Below, in pieces: positions 23,663-36,005 of a stretch of DNA of 64,000 bases. A program made the position numbers and the translations under genes. Within the stretch, counting starts at the first letter, position 1. Each line of letters starts with the position of its first letter. This DNA comes from Hyaloraphidium curvatum (Eukaryota > Monoblepharomycota > Hyaloraphidiomycetes > Hyaloraphidiales > Hyaloraphidiaceae): contig JAIVFI010000013.1 in the NCBI GenBank assembly GCA_025558095.1, forward strand, positions 248,001 to 312,000. The letters run 5' to 3'. The notes beneath the pieces were generated by a model. That model made no database searches. It had not been told where the DNA came from and saw nothing but the letters and a program-made list of their open reading frames with translations.

Positions 23663-24218
23663 TATGGAGTCAGGAATGGTTCCACCATCTGTAGACTAGA
23701 TTTGAGACTATCAGCTCATTTTTCTCCAGTCATAGCTGCCGGCGACTTCGGATCAGCCGTCTCGTCTCGCTCGGTAAAGGACTTACTACTCTAGGCCTGA
23801 GGTGCCAAGCGCGGCGGTTCGGACACACGGGAGCTGTCTCTGCGTTATTCAGACGTGCGTATCGACTGCCGGTGTGTTTTCCACGGTTGCGCCGGGGCGT
23901 TGGCTTCGGCGCCGAGCCGGGGTCGCGGGGTTGCCGGGTCCGCTTTCCGGCCCCGTCGACACCCCGGCGGCACACCAACGGCGCCTGGGGAGCTCTCCTC
24001 CGTTGGTGGTCCGCGGTCTTTGTGCTTGGTGGACGCGTGATGGCCGGTAGTTGCGTCCGGCGCGGCGTCGCCGGCGGTGCTCCGGCCCCGGCCCGAGCTC
24101 CGGCGTTTAGATCGGCTTCGAGCGCGCTCACACGCTCCGCCCCCCGCAGGTTCTCTCGCGAGCGGCAGCAGCTTTCTTGTCAAGTACTCGTACCGCCCCC
24201 CTCGAGCTCGCCGGCAAG

Positions 24219-27200
24219 ATGCCGTCGATGCGCCGCGGGGGGCCGGGCCACGGCGCGCGCCGGCAGTACGACCCGGACGGGCGAGGGACGAAGAGCGGCA
24301 AGAGATATCTCGGCGACAAGATCAAAGAGCACTGGCAACATGCCCAACAGGGCCTCTCGATGTTCAACGCCATTCGGACCTTTTCGGAGGGGCGACTATT
24401 GGTGCTCGACTCCGGCGTGCTCATTGTCGACTTTTCGTGGATAGTGCATCGGGTGGCGCCCATGTTCGCTTGGGAGCTGGTTCAATTGGCTTTCGGCGAC
24501 GAGAACCTGGATCCTCTGAGCGCTGCGCAGGCCGAGGAAGTCTTCACCAAGTTGGCCACGGGGCTGATGCGCGAGATCTGGAAGGCCCTGGCGCCCACGA
24601 ACAGGCCGCTGCCGGAGGGCTACCGAGTTGTCATCATCCACGAACTGACGGCGGAATCGGCCGAGGAACTGCTGCGCAAGGAGGGTCCGGGGGTGTCGTT
24701 GCCCGAGACAACGGCCGAGCTGGACGAGTTGCTCCGCCGCCACGGAGACTCGTGCCCGCTCCGTCCTCTTCCCTTGCTGGTTCCTGGCTACCAAGGAGGC
24801 GCGGCGGCTGCGGCGCTTGGTCCCGCCGTGCCGACGAACGGGGATGCTGCACCAGCGGAAGCCGCGAACTTCAACTTTCTGAGGAAGACCGACGTCGAAC
24901 GGGAAAGCCGGACTCGGTCTTCGGCGTCCGCGGCGTCCAAGGGCATCAAGCGCGTGCTGGTGGTTCACGGTGATGGGTTCAAGCGCACCAACAAAGTCGT
25001 CGATCCGCGGAGTACGTGCGTCGACACGCATCCCTACACTGCCGCTGACGGGCATTGCGACAGAGCTTCCCGGTGCGCCGCAGGCCGCGACAAACGTCCT
25101 TCTGTCGGACCCCACGTTCAAACTTTGCCTGTTCAGGGCGACCCAGAAGGTATTGGAGACTCCCGATATGAAGGACAAGCTGCCCGCCGTCGTCTCGCAC
25201 ATTGTCGTGGGCGAGTTCGACCCGGCGGCCTTTGCCTACGGTGGGTTTCACGCCGCGACGTCGCCTGCGGTGGCGCCTTGTTCTGATGACTCCCGAAACA
25301 GCGCGAAATGTCAAGGCGGAACGGGCTCCCAACGCCCGACCAACATTTGTCGGTGTCCTGACCGTCGACACCGACTTCTCCGCTTTCAACGTCGGCAGGT
25401 ACATGGACGCCATGCTCGACGGCATCGGCAAGCAGAAGCGGCTCCTGCCGCTCGACAGGGTCAACCAGCTCTTTGGCGGCGGCTGCTCGCCGCTGGTCAT
25501 CGCGTTCGCGGTGGCCGTCGGCGGCACCGACAACACTCTGCGTTACGGAATGGTGGGTGATGGTTTTGATGGCTTGCCGCCAAGACTGCGCTGACTTGCA
25601 GATCCAGGGTCCGAAGGCCGTGATCGACCTGCTAGACCAGCTCGGCCTTTCCAAGAACTACACGGAACGGGTGCCGGGCCAAGGCCCGCAAGAACTGCTC
25701 GATGCCCTGCTGAACGCGGGCCGCAGGTACCTGAAGAAGCATGTCGTCAAGTTTCTCGAGAAGGATGGGCAGGACATCGTCAAGGCCGTCAACGCGTTCC
25801 GGAACCTGTCAGCAAGGGGCCATTGGCACCTGCCGACGCTCGAGATCGCCGTCGACCAGCTCAAGCAGGATCCCTTTGCGGTCTTTGTCGGCAAAGGAAC
25901 GCTTGTGGAGGCTCATTTGGCAGCGCGGGACGAGAAGCGTGGGAGGCTTCGGAGGCCGAAGCTTCAGCTCCGGTTCAAGGAGGTTGGCATCTTCCCCAGC
26001 CATGATGCGACTTCTCGGCTGATTTCTCTTCTCGCTCGTGCAGATGAAGGACAATCGAGGGAAGTTCCAGCGGGGTGAGCTGCCCCCCAAGGTCGAGCCC
26101 GACCGGGGAAACTACACGGTCCGATGGTTGAGGGAGGTCAAGTTCAAGTTCGAGCGGCGGGAGCGCAGCGAGAAGTCAAAGGTGGCCAAGTACTCGAGGC
26201 TCTTCGGCGAGGACAAGAAGTCCAAGGGCAAGAAGGGCGAGAACGTCGAAGCCGCGAACGTCGGGGCTGAGCTGAGCAACGCCGAAAAGGTCGAGGGCGA
26301 GACCGGCGAGGGCAAGACCGGCGTCGAGAAGGCCGGGAACGGCAAGGAGGGTGGCGGCAGTGCAGGCCGGACGCGGGGCGACGGCGTCGCGCAGAACCCC
26401 GACACCGGACTCTTTGAGCAGCTTTGGTTTGCAGCTTTTGTCGACCCTCATTTGCACCCCGCGCAGCCGGCGGAGAAGCTCGACGGCGACGAGGACGACG
26501 ACCGCTACGGCGACGACGTCAGTGTCACCGAAGGCGGCTCGCCTACTTTGCCTGCAGCACCTCCTCCTCCCGTGCCTGGGCTGGCAGCAGCAGCACCTCC
26601 TTCGGGCTCTTCTCGCCCGGCACCCTCTGCCCTCCTATCCCTCGTGGCACCCTCGCCCGCCGCAGCCGCTCCTTCTCTCTCCTCAGGCGCCGCTCCGGCC
26701 GGCGCGGCACCGGAACCCTCGAACTCCGTTCTGCCGCCATCAACCCCTCCTCCGTGGCCGCCTCCCCCCCCCGCTCCTCGCGGGCCTCCTCGCCGGCTTC
26801 GTCGCAGCCGCCTCGCTCGTCCTCTTTGGCGTCTTCGTCTTCCTCCTCGCATGCCGAGCCCCGGTTCGTGCCGAATCCGGGCGGCGTTGTACCCCGCACC
26901 AGTTTGCCGCTGCCTCAGATCCCGGAGGAGCAGGGCATGGAGCCGCCCCGCGTGCTGACGGCGTCCCCCGAGCCGATGGAGGGCGTCGAAGAGTCCGACC
27001 TCGCGTCGTCGGCGGCGGGTTTTGGTGCCGGGGAGAGCGAGGTGCGCTCGCCCGCTAAGCGCCCCAGCTCTGCCGGTTCTGATCTTGCTGGCGACGAGGG
27101 AGGCGGCGACGAGCACTCCGAGGGACCCGCGCCCAAGATCCGTACTCGAGGCGGCAAAGTTCCTAGCAACGAGCGCTCGGCGTCTGTGGGCTCGGACAGA

Positions 27201-30200
27201 GGTTCCGGGGGGTCGAGATCCGGCAGGGACGGCTCGGACTCCGGCTCGGGTCGGGCGTCGCCGAGTTCGTCGCGGGGCAGGTCACCGGCGCCCTCCCGCA
27301 AGGGTGGTCGTGGTCGCGGTCGCGGTCGCGGTCGGGGTGCAAAGGCAGCGACTGCGGCAGGGGCTGGCTCGTCACCTGCAGCCGGCAAACACAAGGAGCC
27401 TCCTGCCGACCCGGGTGCCGAGCGCGCGCGGGATCTGGGCCTGGATCTGCTGAAGGCCGTCAGTGGGATCAAGGCTCCGTACGTTTGTCGCTGCGCTTGT
27501 GAGCCATCACGGTGCTCACCGACATTGCAATTGCAGAGGCGGACACCGAAACCGCAGCACAGGGCCGCTTCAAGTCCAAGGCTTCGCCACTATCAAGGCT
27601 GAGCTGAAAGAGCTCAAGTACAGCAGCTTCCACAAGGTGGCCGAGGACATGGCCCGGGCGATCAAGGCCGGGCCGCGGGAGCGGGTTTCGCACTTGGATC
27701 AGCTGGTCGCAGCAGGGGAGGGGTCCGAGGCTGATATGAATGCCTGGAAGAACGAGAAGAAGAACATCGAGGCGGAGCAGAAGGCCATGATGGTGAGCCT
27801 GTCGAGGCTCGCGCTTGCGGACAGCACTGACACTTGTTCTCGTAAAGAACACCCTGCACCGATCGTACAACGATCTTGTCGAGCGACGTCGGCAGGCCGA
27901 GATCGAGCGTCAGGCGCCGGGCTCCAGCAGCTCGAGGAAGCCCAAGAAGAAGGGCATGGAGCGCTCTGAGAACACCCTGAACAAGTTCTTCTACTCCGCC
28001 ATGAACGCAACGAAGAGCCACCGCGGCCCGACGCTCGAAAACGCCATGAACCAGTACCGCATGACCTTCAACCGGGCGGCGAATCAAGTACTTGAAGCGC
28101 AAGAAGGTCTCTTTTACCCGGAGCTCCAGGTCGAGGCGATCTTCAACGAGGTCTTTGAGCTCATCGGGGACCAAGTGGTCGGACCAGCCGAGCCCCGCCC
28201 GGCTCGCGACACGCCGGAGTGGAATGGTCGTCTCGAGAAGTTCCGCGCCGCGCTCGATGGAAGCCACACGTTCGCCGTATCAGGTGCTTCGTTCATTGCC
28301 GAAGCGATCAAGACGATCGCTGGGCTGAACATGCTCAGTCGCGCTGCCGGCCACGCGGCATTGCAGGCTGCCGCTGTAGAGGGCTCACCGGCGCTGAACC
28401 AGTTCACGGACTCCCGCTTCGGCGTGCCTGCACCCTCTTCGCGCCCTGTGCGCGCTCGTCCCTCGAGTGGGAGTTCCGCAGACATGCCGGCTGGCGCTGG
28501 CCCGACCAAAGTCTCTGCCGATGAGCTTTTGGCCAAGGATGACGGCGCTTTGGCTCTGTACGCGCAAGCCCGCCAGGCCGTCGTCACCGAGGCACGAGTG
28601 ACGGTCGAGCCGGATGATCGGAAAGCCGTACAGTACAAGGCCGTGCTTGACCTGTTGAGGAATGGACAACTTGCGGAGCAAACCAGCTTCCGCCCCCGTA
28701 CCACAGAAGCCTTGAAGTTTTTGACGGTCTGCAGGTTCTCCCCTTTGGATCCCCCGTTCAAGCGGGAGGCCTTCCTGGCCTTGGAGCCTCCGATCGAGGC
28801 GGCCGCGGCTGGACAAGAAGCGAACGCCGAGACGGTGGCTGAACAGCCGGATGAGGCGGTTCAGGCAGCCGAGCCTGCGGACGTGCCAATGGAGCCGGCG
28901 GACCCGGCCGCTCCGTTGCCCGCGGGGCAGCCGTTCCACGCCATCACGGCGGCGCAGTTCGAGGAGCAGACCGTGGTGGTTCAGCCGGGCTGGAGGAACG
29001 CGCTGGTAACGGCGCTAGAGGCCACGCTCGCAGCGGTTGTGCAGGACAAGGAAGGCGGGCCCGCGGCCTACGCTCGAGGCGTGGAGTCTCGTGCAGAGGC
29101 GATTCGGACGCAGACGGCATCGGGCTTTGGGAGCCCATTCGGCCGCCCTGGCGAACGTGGGATTTCAATGGGCACGGACTACATGATCCCGCGCGCGGAC
29201 CACGAGGTGCTGCAGGAGCCGGGACTGGCCGCGCAACCGCCTGCCGACGAGGACGGCGTCCTTCTCCTCATGCTGAATTGCCCGAAACTCGCAGCCCTGA
29301 TCGGGGACGCCGCGTCGATTTTGGAGAACAAGACGGCACAATACGTTCATGTGGTGATTTGCATCGTGGTGTCGCTCCTCACCGAGGAGACCTTGGGACG
29401 AGCGGTGAGCTGGATCATCCCACCTTGGTCCGCACGTTGACCCGATGCTGACCGTGTGGCTCCTCAGGGACCAGTCGACGCGGAACGCGAGACATTGCGC
29501 CGGCCCATCATGGAGGGCGGCGTCGCCAACGACGGGCTTCTGAAGGAGCAGATGTCGATCATCCGCCGTTACCTCAAAATCGCCTGCATCGACGCCAACC
29601 CCATCTGCTTGGGCGTGTTTCTCCCGGCCAAGGACGAGGAGCAGTTCCGGAAGCGCGTCGAGACGGACGGCATCGCGCGCGCGGTGCAGGGTTTGCAGCG
29701 GTACATCCCCATCTGCGTCCTGTGTCCGCTACTCGTGGACCCCTGCTGCTTCGACTCAGGGGTCAGGGACACCGCGACCGAGGAGCAGAAGGAAGCCGCA
29801 CGGAATGCCCATCGCTCGCTTATGGAGACGGTGTTCTACCACCACCTGGTCGGCCTCGGCTCCTTTGCCTTCCTGGGCGCCGGCCGCTTCGCTGCCCGGA
29901 CGGCCCAGTCTGTGGCTCCAATGCCTGCAGCGACTTTGCCCTCGACCTCTGCGACCGCCGACGACCTCGACGGACCTCACCTCCACGGGAACGCGGCCAT
30001 CGAGCTCACGCAGTGGTCGTCCGTGGCTCTGGTTCCTCACCCTGACGGTAGCGGCCGCCACCTCCTGGCCATGAAGTCGCCGCACCCCATCTTCGCCGTC
30101 TCGTCGACCGGCGTCGCCGTGGACAGCCCACTCGTCTTTGCCGCGCAGCTCCTTTTGCCCCTGCTACTGCGCCGCATGACCAAGCTGCGCGCTGGCGACG

Positions 30201-33200
30201 AGCTCTTCGACCAGCACTCGGACTGGACCGGGGGAGTCCCGCCACTGCTCGCTGGCTACGCCCGCGCGGCCCTCCAGCCCGCGATCAGGCGGGCGATGGA
30301 GCTCCTCGCCGAAGGCGGCTTCGACGTCATGCTCCGCGGACGGCCTCAAGGCGATGGCCTCAACAGCGCGGCTGCGTTCGAGAAGGAGGAGGACGAGCTG
30401 TCGGCCCCACGGGTGCGCAGCTCCGTGCCGTCGTCCATGATCGCGCCCGAAGCCAGCGTCAAGGCCATCGCGCCGGTGCTGGGGACGGCAACGCTCGCCA
30501 CCTTCCTGGACCGCGAAATGCTGCCGGTTGCCCGCTTGCTCCCGGAACGCGTGAAGGAGGCCCTGGACATCAAGGCCGACGCCGCTTTGCAAGGCCAGCT
30601 CGTTCGGATCGCGACGGAAGGCAACGACGCCAACGCCATTCCCGACAAGCTGCGCAAGAGCGCGCGTGGCTTGTTGGCGCGGACGGCGCGTGGCAAGTCG
30701 GGCAAGGCACAGGTGCTGAAGGCCGCGCGCGGGGACGGTGAAGAGGACGAGGACGGTGACCTGGACGATTCAGGGGACGAAGAAGACGACGGCGAGGAAC
30801 CTGGCGAGGAGCCGGCTGCAGGAAGCGCGCTGGAGAGAGTTCGCACGTGGTCTACACGGTGGCGAGATACCATCGCCAAGCGGCAGTGGTCGGCAGCTCG
30901 CAAGGCCGCCTCGGAAGCTCTCCTCTCGGCCATGGACACCTTGTTTGCCAACTGCACCGAGGAGGCTGATGTTCAGCTCGCTGTTTTGGACCTCTTGAAC
31001 CTGGGCGACGACGTGCGAAGGCTCTTTCTATCGGGCAACTGGACGCAGGCCGCTCTCAACTCGGCCGCAATCGCAGCACGATTCGCCATGGAAACTCTAC
31101 CCGAGTTTCGTGCTCTCGTTCCTGTTCCCTTGGCACGGGCAATCTCAATCCCCGTCGACGGGACCCTTGCGGCGCGCCTCTTGCTGTCCTGGATCAGGGC
31201 CTGCACCTCGGAGATCAGGATGACGGTGGCAAACAGCCTATCCGCAACCCTGTCCGGGATGGAGCAGCGGGGCACAGTTGGGCCGCAGGACGCGGCCGAC
31301 ATCAGCGCGATCATCGAGAAGATAAAGCTCGGGTCGGACATCGCCGCCACATCCTTTTTCCCTCACCTCCTGTTTGCATTCGAGGCTCTCTTTGTCGGAC
31401 TTCCTCCTCTCGATCCGCGACCACGCGTTGTTCAATACGGCAATCGAACGCTCCAGCTCCCTCCACAATGGATCCCCAGGCCGTTCCTCCAGACCAACGG
31501 CTACTCAACCGTTCCTCTCGGAACCGTTCCGGCTCACCACACCGCGCGCAAGACTGGCAGCGCCGCCGTCACCAAGTATGGAGCCGAGGTCCTCGGCGTC
31601 AACTCGTCCCGCGGCGAGAACATCATCATGGTGAGCCAATTGCCTGGGCCACCTGACAGCGAGCCATCTTCTGACTTGCTGGCACCTGCAGCGCTCCCGT
31701 ACGCGCCGCGATTACACTCTGCCGGAGCAACCCGCCGCCGCCGTCGACGTCGCCCCTCTCCCCGCTCAACGGGCCGGAACGGCTCAGCTGATGGACACGG
31801 AGACTACCGACGACGCCATGAACACGGACGTGGATTTGCTCGAGGCGCCGCACCAGGAATTCGGGGCCCAGTTGCGGCCCGACGTGGAGGACCTGGAAAT
31901 GTCAGAGGCACAACGGGAGGGCTCTACCTCCGAGGAACGCCCAGCCGTGGAGCCTGCCGCCGCCGTGGAGCCTGCCGCCGCCGTGGAGCCTGCCGCCGCC
32001 GCGGACCGAAGTCAGCTGCGCCCTACCTCCTCGCTGCCCTACCTGCATGCTCTGCAGCTGCACATTGGAGGGCGTCCGGATCCTCTTCATGCCGAGGGCA
32101 TCGAGCCGCTACTGCCTCGGGATGCTCCCGCTGCGGCCGCTGCTCCGCCACCGGGATCGTCGTCGGACTCTTCCCCCACGGCTCCGCCGGCCCCGATCGA
32201 CGAGGACCTGATCTTCGGCCCGGACATGTGCGACACCAGCATCGACATGCTGAAGCATCTGCTTGGCAAGTGCTCGTTCGGAGCCGGTGCCTCCCGCACC
32301 GACGGCGCCTTCCGCGGCTGCATCCCGGAGGCCGCCTTCACCGTCCACCCTGCCAACCCGGCCTTCTCGACGCAATCGTTTGTGATGAAGCAGGGCGGAC
32401 CCCGCTGCTTCGTCCCGCTCATGTTCCGGACCTGGAGCAAGTTCGAGTTCGACGCGTACACCCAGAACCTCCTCGACACAGCCGGCCCGATCTTCGACCA
32501 GTCGTACAGCAGAGGAGCCACGGCAAGACGGGGAGCCGCAGCACTCGCCTGCCGAGGCCGAACACGCGCAGGCGGCTACGATCGCGGAGGAGCTGATGGA
32601 GGCGATGGCGCCGGAGATGGAGCGGGTGCTCGACGAGGCTGATCGCGCAGCAGGGGCAGAACAGGCGGCCGCAGAGGAGCAGGCACAGCAAGGCGGACCA
32701 GCAGCTGACGGGCAGCACGAGGAGGACAAGGAGCGCGCGCGGCGCGAGCAGCGCAACGCCTTCATCGCCGGCAAGGTCAAGGAGGCGGTCGAGAGCCTCA
32801 GGGCTGAGCTTGCCGACGGCCGCAAGGAGCACTACAACCCGATCGTGATCATCGGCGACGGCGGCCATGGCGGGCGAACCCCGGATCCTGACTCCCTCGC
32901 CGGGTTCCTGATACGGCTGTTCCTCGTGATCTTGCTCATTGAGTGGGGCACTTCTCAGGTAGGCTGGACCGTTCTGCACCTGCGTGACTTTGGCTGACGC
33001 ATCTCCCAGCGCTGCCCTTCGTGCTATTCGAAGCTGCTCCCTACGAAGGACCTCCACATCAAGGACTGTCCCTCGTGCCCCGGACACGACGGCACCGGCA
33101 TGCTTCGGGTGGAGAAGAACGTTTCCGCGACTCTCTGCTTTTATCGAATCTTTCTACACATCCTGGCAACGGGCACGCGGCCTCCGGCCTTCCGTGACCC

Positions 33201-33222
33201 GACTGCCAAACTCATTACCTGA
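24219..33222 (+). CDS. giant FEN/XPG-like protein with TnpB/Fanzor-like C-terminus
   Basis: Twelve exons: 24219-25011, 25064-25240, 25302-25552, 25602-25982, 26044-26727, 26808-27478, 27537-27792, 27848-29404, 29468-31630, 31692-32455, 32502-32958, 33010-33222. They sum to 2789 codons. Residues ~30-530 resemble a divergent flap endonuclease: RLLVLDSGVLIVDFSWIVHR, LVVHGDGFKRTNK, VGVLTVDTDFSAF, GGTDNT (where FEN has GSDY), then a helix-hairpin-like IQGPKAVIDLLDQLG. Next come K/E-rich, P/A/S-rich and RGRGRG disordered parts (to ~990), then long helical regions without known family. The C-terminal ~110 residues show IIGDGGHGG, EWGTSQRCPSC, KDCPSC and RIFLHILATGTRPPAF, the order seen at TnpB/Fanzor C-termini. 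The 26728-26807 and 32456-32501 introns are the least certain. It could be two or more genes, but every junction keeps frame. Confidence 0.6.
31944..31997 (+). repeat. three exact 18-bp repeats inside the giant gene
   Basis: Three tandem copies of an 18-bp unit encode (A)VEPAA repeats. In-frame coding minisatellite in a disordered region. Confidence 0.9.
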
Positions 33223-33470
33223 CAAACGAACCAGGTACTTTAGCTGAATGCGTGAGTGCACTGTGGTCGTGCATCGTGGATAGTTTACTCATGCGATAAG
33301 CTGTTTCGTGGAATTGGTATCCTCCTTTGCGTTTTGGTGGCGGTTCCCGGATTCCGTAGTTCGATCGTATGTGTGAAAAGGGAGATCGTCCTAGAAGAGA
33401 GACGGGGAGCCAGCCTTCTGCTGACCCCAGAGCTAACCGGGACGCGTAGCTCCGTGCGTCGCGTTCAGCG

Positions 33471-35880
33471 ATGGCGAGTGAGGAACGAGACAGGCTTCTG
33501 GGGAGGCCCGTTGTGCCACCAGGGCCTTCGGGGCCTCTGGAGGGACAGCGTTGGTTCGACCGTCGCGGGGCACGCGACAAGGAGCCTTGACCGGACCCTT
33601 CCCGTGTCTAGTGGATTTGTGGGAGGCAGCGAAGGCAGGGGATCTGTCTCGCGTAGAGGAGCTCCTATCGAGCGGCCAATGCAAGGCTACCGACCGAGAT
33701 TCCCAGGTTCGCCGCCCACTCGTGTCCCAACGCGCTCCTGCTCTAACTTGGACGCTGCACGCGCAACCGACTGCAGGGCATCACTGCGTTGCACTGGTAA
33801 GCATTGCCTGATTTAATGCGCGGCGGAGAGTCACACCTCGACCGCCTTCCAGGGCCGCCATTCACCGACACTTAAATGTTGTAACTCTACTCCTCGGTGG
33901 GTCTTCATGCGGCGACCCCTTTCGTCTCACTCAACAGCTGGCGCAGATCGCGGTGCCGATCCGAATGCAAAGGGGGGAGACTTGATGGCAGTAGGTGGCC
34001 CGATACTCACTTCACCCGGTAGCTAACGACTTTAGCAGACTCCTGTGATGTGGGCTGCTCGTTCGGGAATCGTGGAGGTCGTGGCACTGCTGTGCCAGCG
34101 CGGCGGTGACCCGAAACTGGTCGACAGTCAAGGCTACAACGCGCTTCACTTGGCAGCCCACGGCGCCCACTACTTTGTGATCCTCTACCTCGTCATGTGC
34201 GGGGGTATGGACCTGGATTCGTTGGACCAAATGGGCCGGACAGCGTTGATGGTGCGTTTATGTCTGGGGAGCCGGGAGCTGGTGCTGACGCCCCGGCAGT
34301 GGATCGCGTACATGGGGATCTCGCAAGAATGCCTCGATCTGGTGCTGAAACTGAACCCGGACGTGAATCGGCAAGACAGCACCGGCCTTAGCGCCCTGCA
34401 TTGGGCTGTTTGCGTACGAATCGCTCCCATTTTCATTTTGCAACTTATTGACGATCGTCGGTGTTCACAGACTAGTCACTTTAGCATGGCTCAGAGCCTT
34501 CTGAAAGCCGGTGCGGACGTGCGCTTGAGAGATCAGGCGGGAAAGACCCCGGAGCAATGGGCCAAAGAGATCAACAAGGAGGAAGCTTGGCGGGACGTTG
34601 TCGCAAAGGCGACCGAGAAGCAGATAAAAGGGACCTTGACTCCGGTAAGTAGCAGCGGCAACTGTCGAACCTTCGGCTGATGAGAACCTCGCTAGAACGC
34701 TGTTCGGCTCGTCCTCTTCGTTCTTCCGTTCGCCGTTCTGCCGCTTGGCATCTTCGCCTTCGCAGTGCTACCCTGGTACTTTGGGATCCTTGGCACGGCT
34801 GGGCTAATGTGGGGGACTATGACCCTGGTGACGAGCTTGCTGGGCAGAAACGCTCACAAGGTACGTGCCAATCCGAAGGATGATGGTTCTTTTACAATGC
34901 TCTTGCCAGGACATCATCAAAACCCCTTTTCCGACTGCCATCTTCCAGGCCAGCGGCTACTACGTAGTCTTCACCTGGCTCTTTCGTCTCCTCCCAAGTT
35001 AGTAGCATGCGATCAGGAAAGCGTCACACGCTCACACATGCCCCAGACACCTCCCTCCTCCTCAGCATGGCGTTCATTTCTCTGTGGAGCACAGCGATGT
35101 ACCAGCTGTACCGCTGCATCCTTGGCGATCCGGGCTACGTGCCGCTGTGCCCAACCGCAAACGAGAGGAAGCGCGTGATTGGAGCCTTGGCGGTCGAGGG
35201 CAGGCTGAACGAGGGTTCCTTTTGCGCCACGTGCGATATCCGGCGCCCGTTACGGTCAAAGCACTGCAAGATTTGCAATCGCTGCGTCGCGCGCTTCGAC
35301 CATCACTGGTAGGCTGCTGACGCTGCAGCGGCTCAAGCACTCTCGCTGATGTACCTTTGCAGCCCCTGGACGTATTGCTGTGTCGGAACCTTGAACCATC
35401 TTCGCTTCGTGATTTTCTTGATTTGCTTTGTCAGCTGTGTCATTCTCTTCGATATCCTGACCATTGAATGTAAGCGAGCTTTGCCGGCGGTGTAAGGCGG
35501 GCCTTGTGACAGTCTTCGCGCCAGATTATTCGAGTCTGCAATACCCCATCAACCATCCCATTCCCACTTACTTCTCGTGCAGCTTCCCCACGGCGTTTTG
35601 CAACATGCTGGCGACGGACTCGTGGACGTTCCTCATCGCCACCTGGGCCGGGCTCCAAACTCTTTGGTGCGGGCCACTGTGCCTCTACCAAATCTACTAC
35701 GCCGTGGCAAACACCACGACGTATGAGTCCATTAAGGCTCCGTCGCGGTATCCGCATGATCGGGGCTTCGTACAGAACGTCGTGGAATTCCTCTCCGAAA
35801 CGCAGGGACCGAAGTGGTTCACGACTTTTGCCTCCGGAGGGTGGGATGCCCCGCGCGACAGATCTATCGACCTGGTGTGA
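33471..35880 (+). CDS. ankyrin-repeat DHHC palmitoyltransferase (AKR1/HIP14 type)
   Basis: S-acyltransferase of Golgi/endosomal membranes. Thirteen exons: 33471-33549, 33612-33706, 33777-33796 (20 nt), 33853-33896, 33938-33990, 34039-34251, 34300-34407, 34471-34644, 34696-34860, 34910-34997, 35047-35308, 35363-35469, 35525-35880; 587 aa. N-terminal ankyrin repeats run from [17 protein letters not shown] through [33 protein letters not shown] and [13 protein letters not shown]. Two membrane helices follow, then the cysteine-rich domain [16 protein letters not shown] and DHHCPW, whose catalytic Cys is assembled across the 35309-35362 intron. Two more helices and a TTxE motif (NTTTYE) follow. 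The catalytic core appears intact. Confidence 0.95.
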
Positions 35881-36005
35881 AGATGCGACATCACGATAAT
35901 CTGAAAACGAGCGCGGTCCCGTCGTCCGATCCGGAGACGGCGGTTCTCCCATCCCTGGGGGGCAAGCAAGTGAGCCAAAACGAGCCACCCCGTCAACACG
36001 GAACC

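Larger units (their letters stand above)
23346..24218. other. 873-bp gene-free flank of the giant gene, repeat-bearing
   Basis: The longest stretch without a supported gene in the window. It contains a 47-bp tandem duplication (23443-23539), a pair of 16-bp near-repeats 22 bp apart (23625-23662) and otherwise no recognisable exon or tRNA. Short open frames here look like chance. It would hold the promoter of the giant gene or the end of a mobile element. Confidence 0.6.

Noticed and set aside
24077-24973. Overlapping 298-codon frame at the start of the giant gene
   Set aside because: Arg/Pro-rich out-of-frame product; the other frame holds the FEN-like hydrophobic strands and continues across introns.
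26400-26810. Apparent frameshift in the giant gene at a run of nine C
   Set aside because: An 80-bp GT-AG intron at 26728-26807 restores frame, so no indel needs to be assumed, although a homopolymer error cannot be excluded without reads.
32456-32540. Second apparent frame break near the end of the giant gene
   Set aside because: A 46-bp GT-AG intron (32456-32501) joins the two frames exactly.
33223-33358. Possible guide-RNA (omega-RNA) downstream of the Fanzor-like end
   Set aside because: I looked for a strong structured element abutting the right boundary and saw only weak pairing around GTGCAC/GTGCAT; not enough to call.
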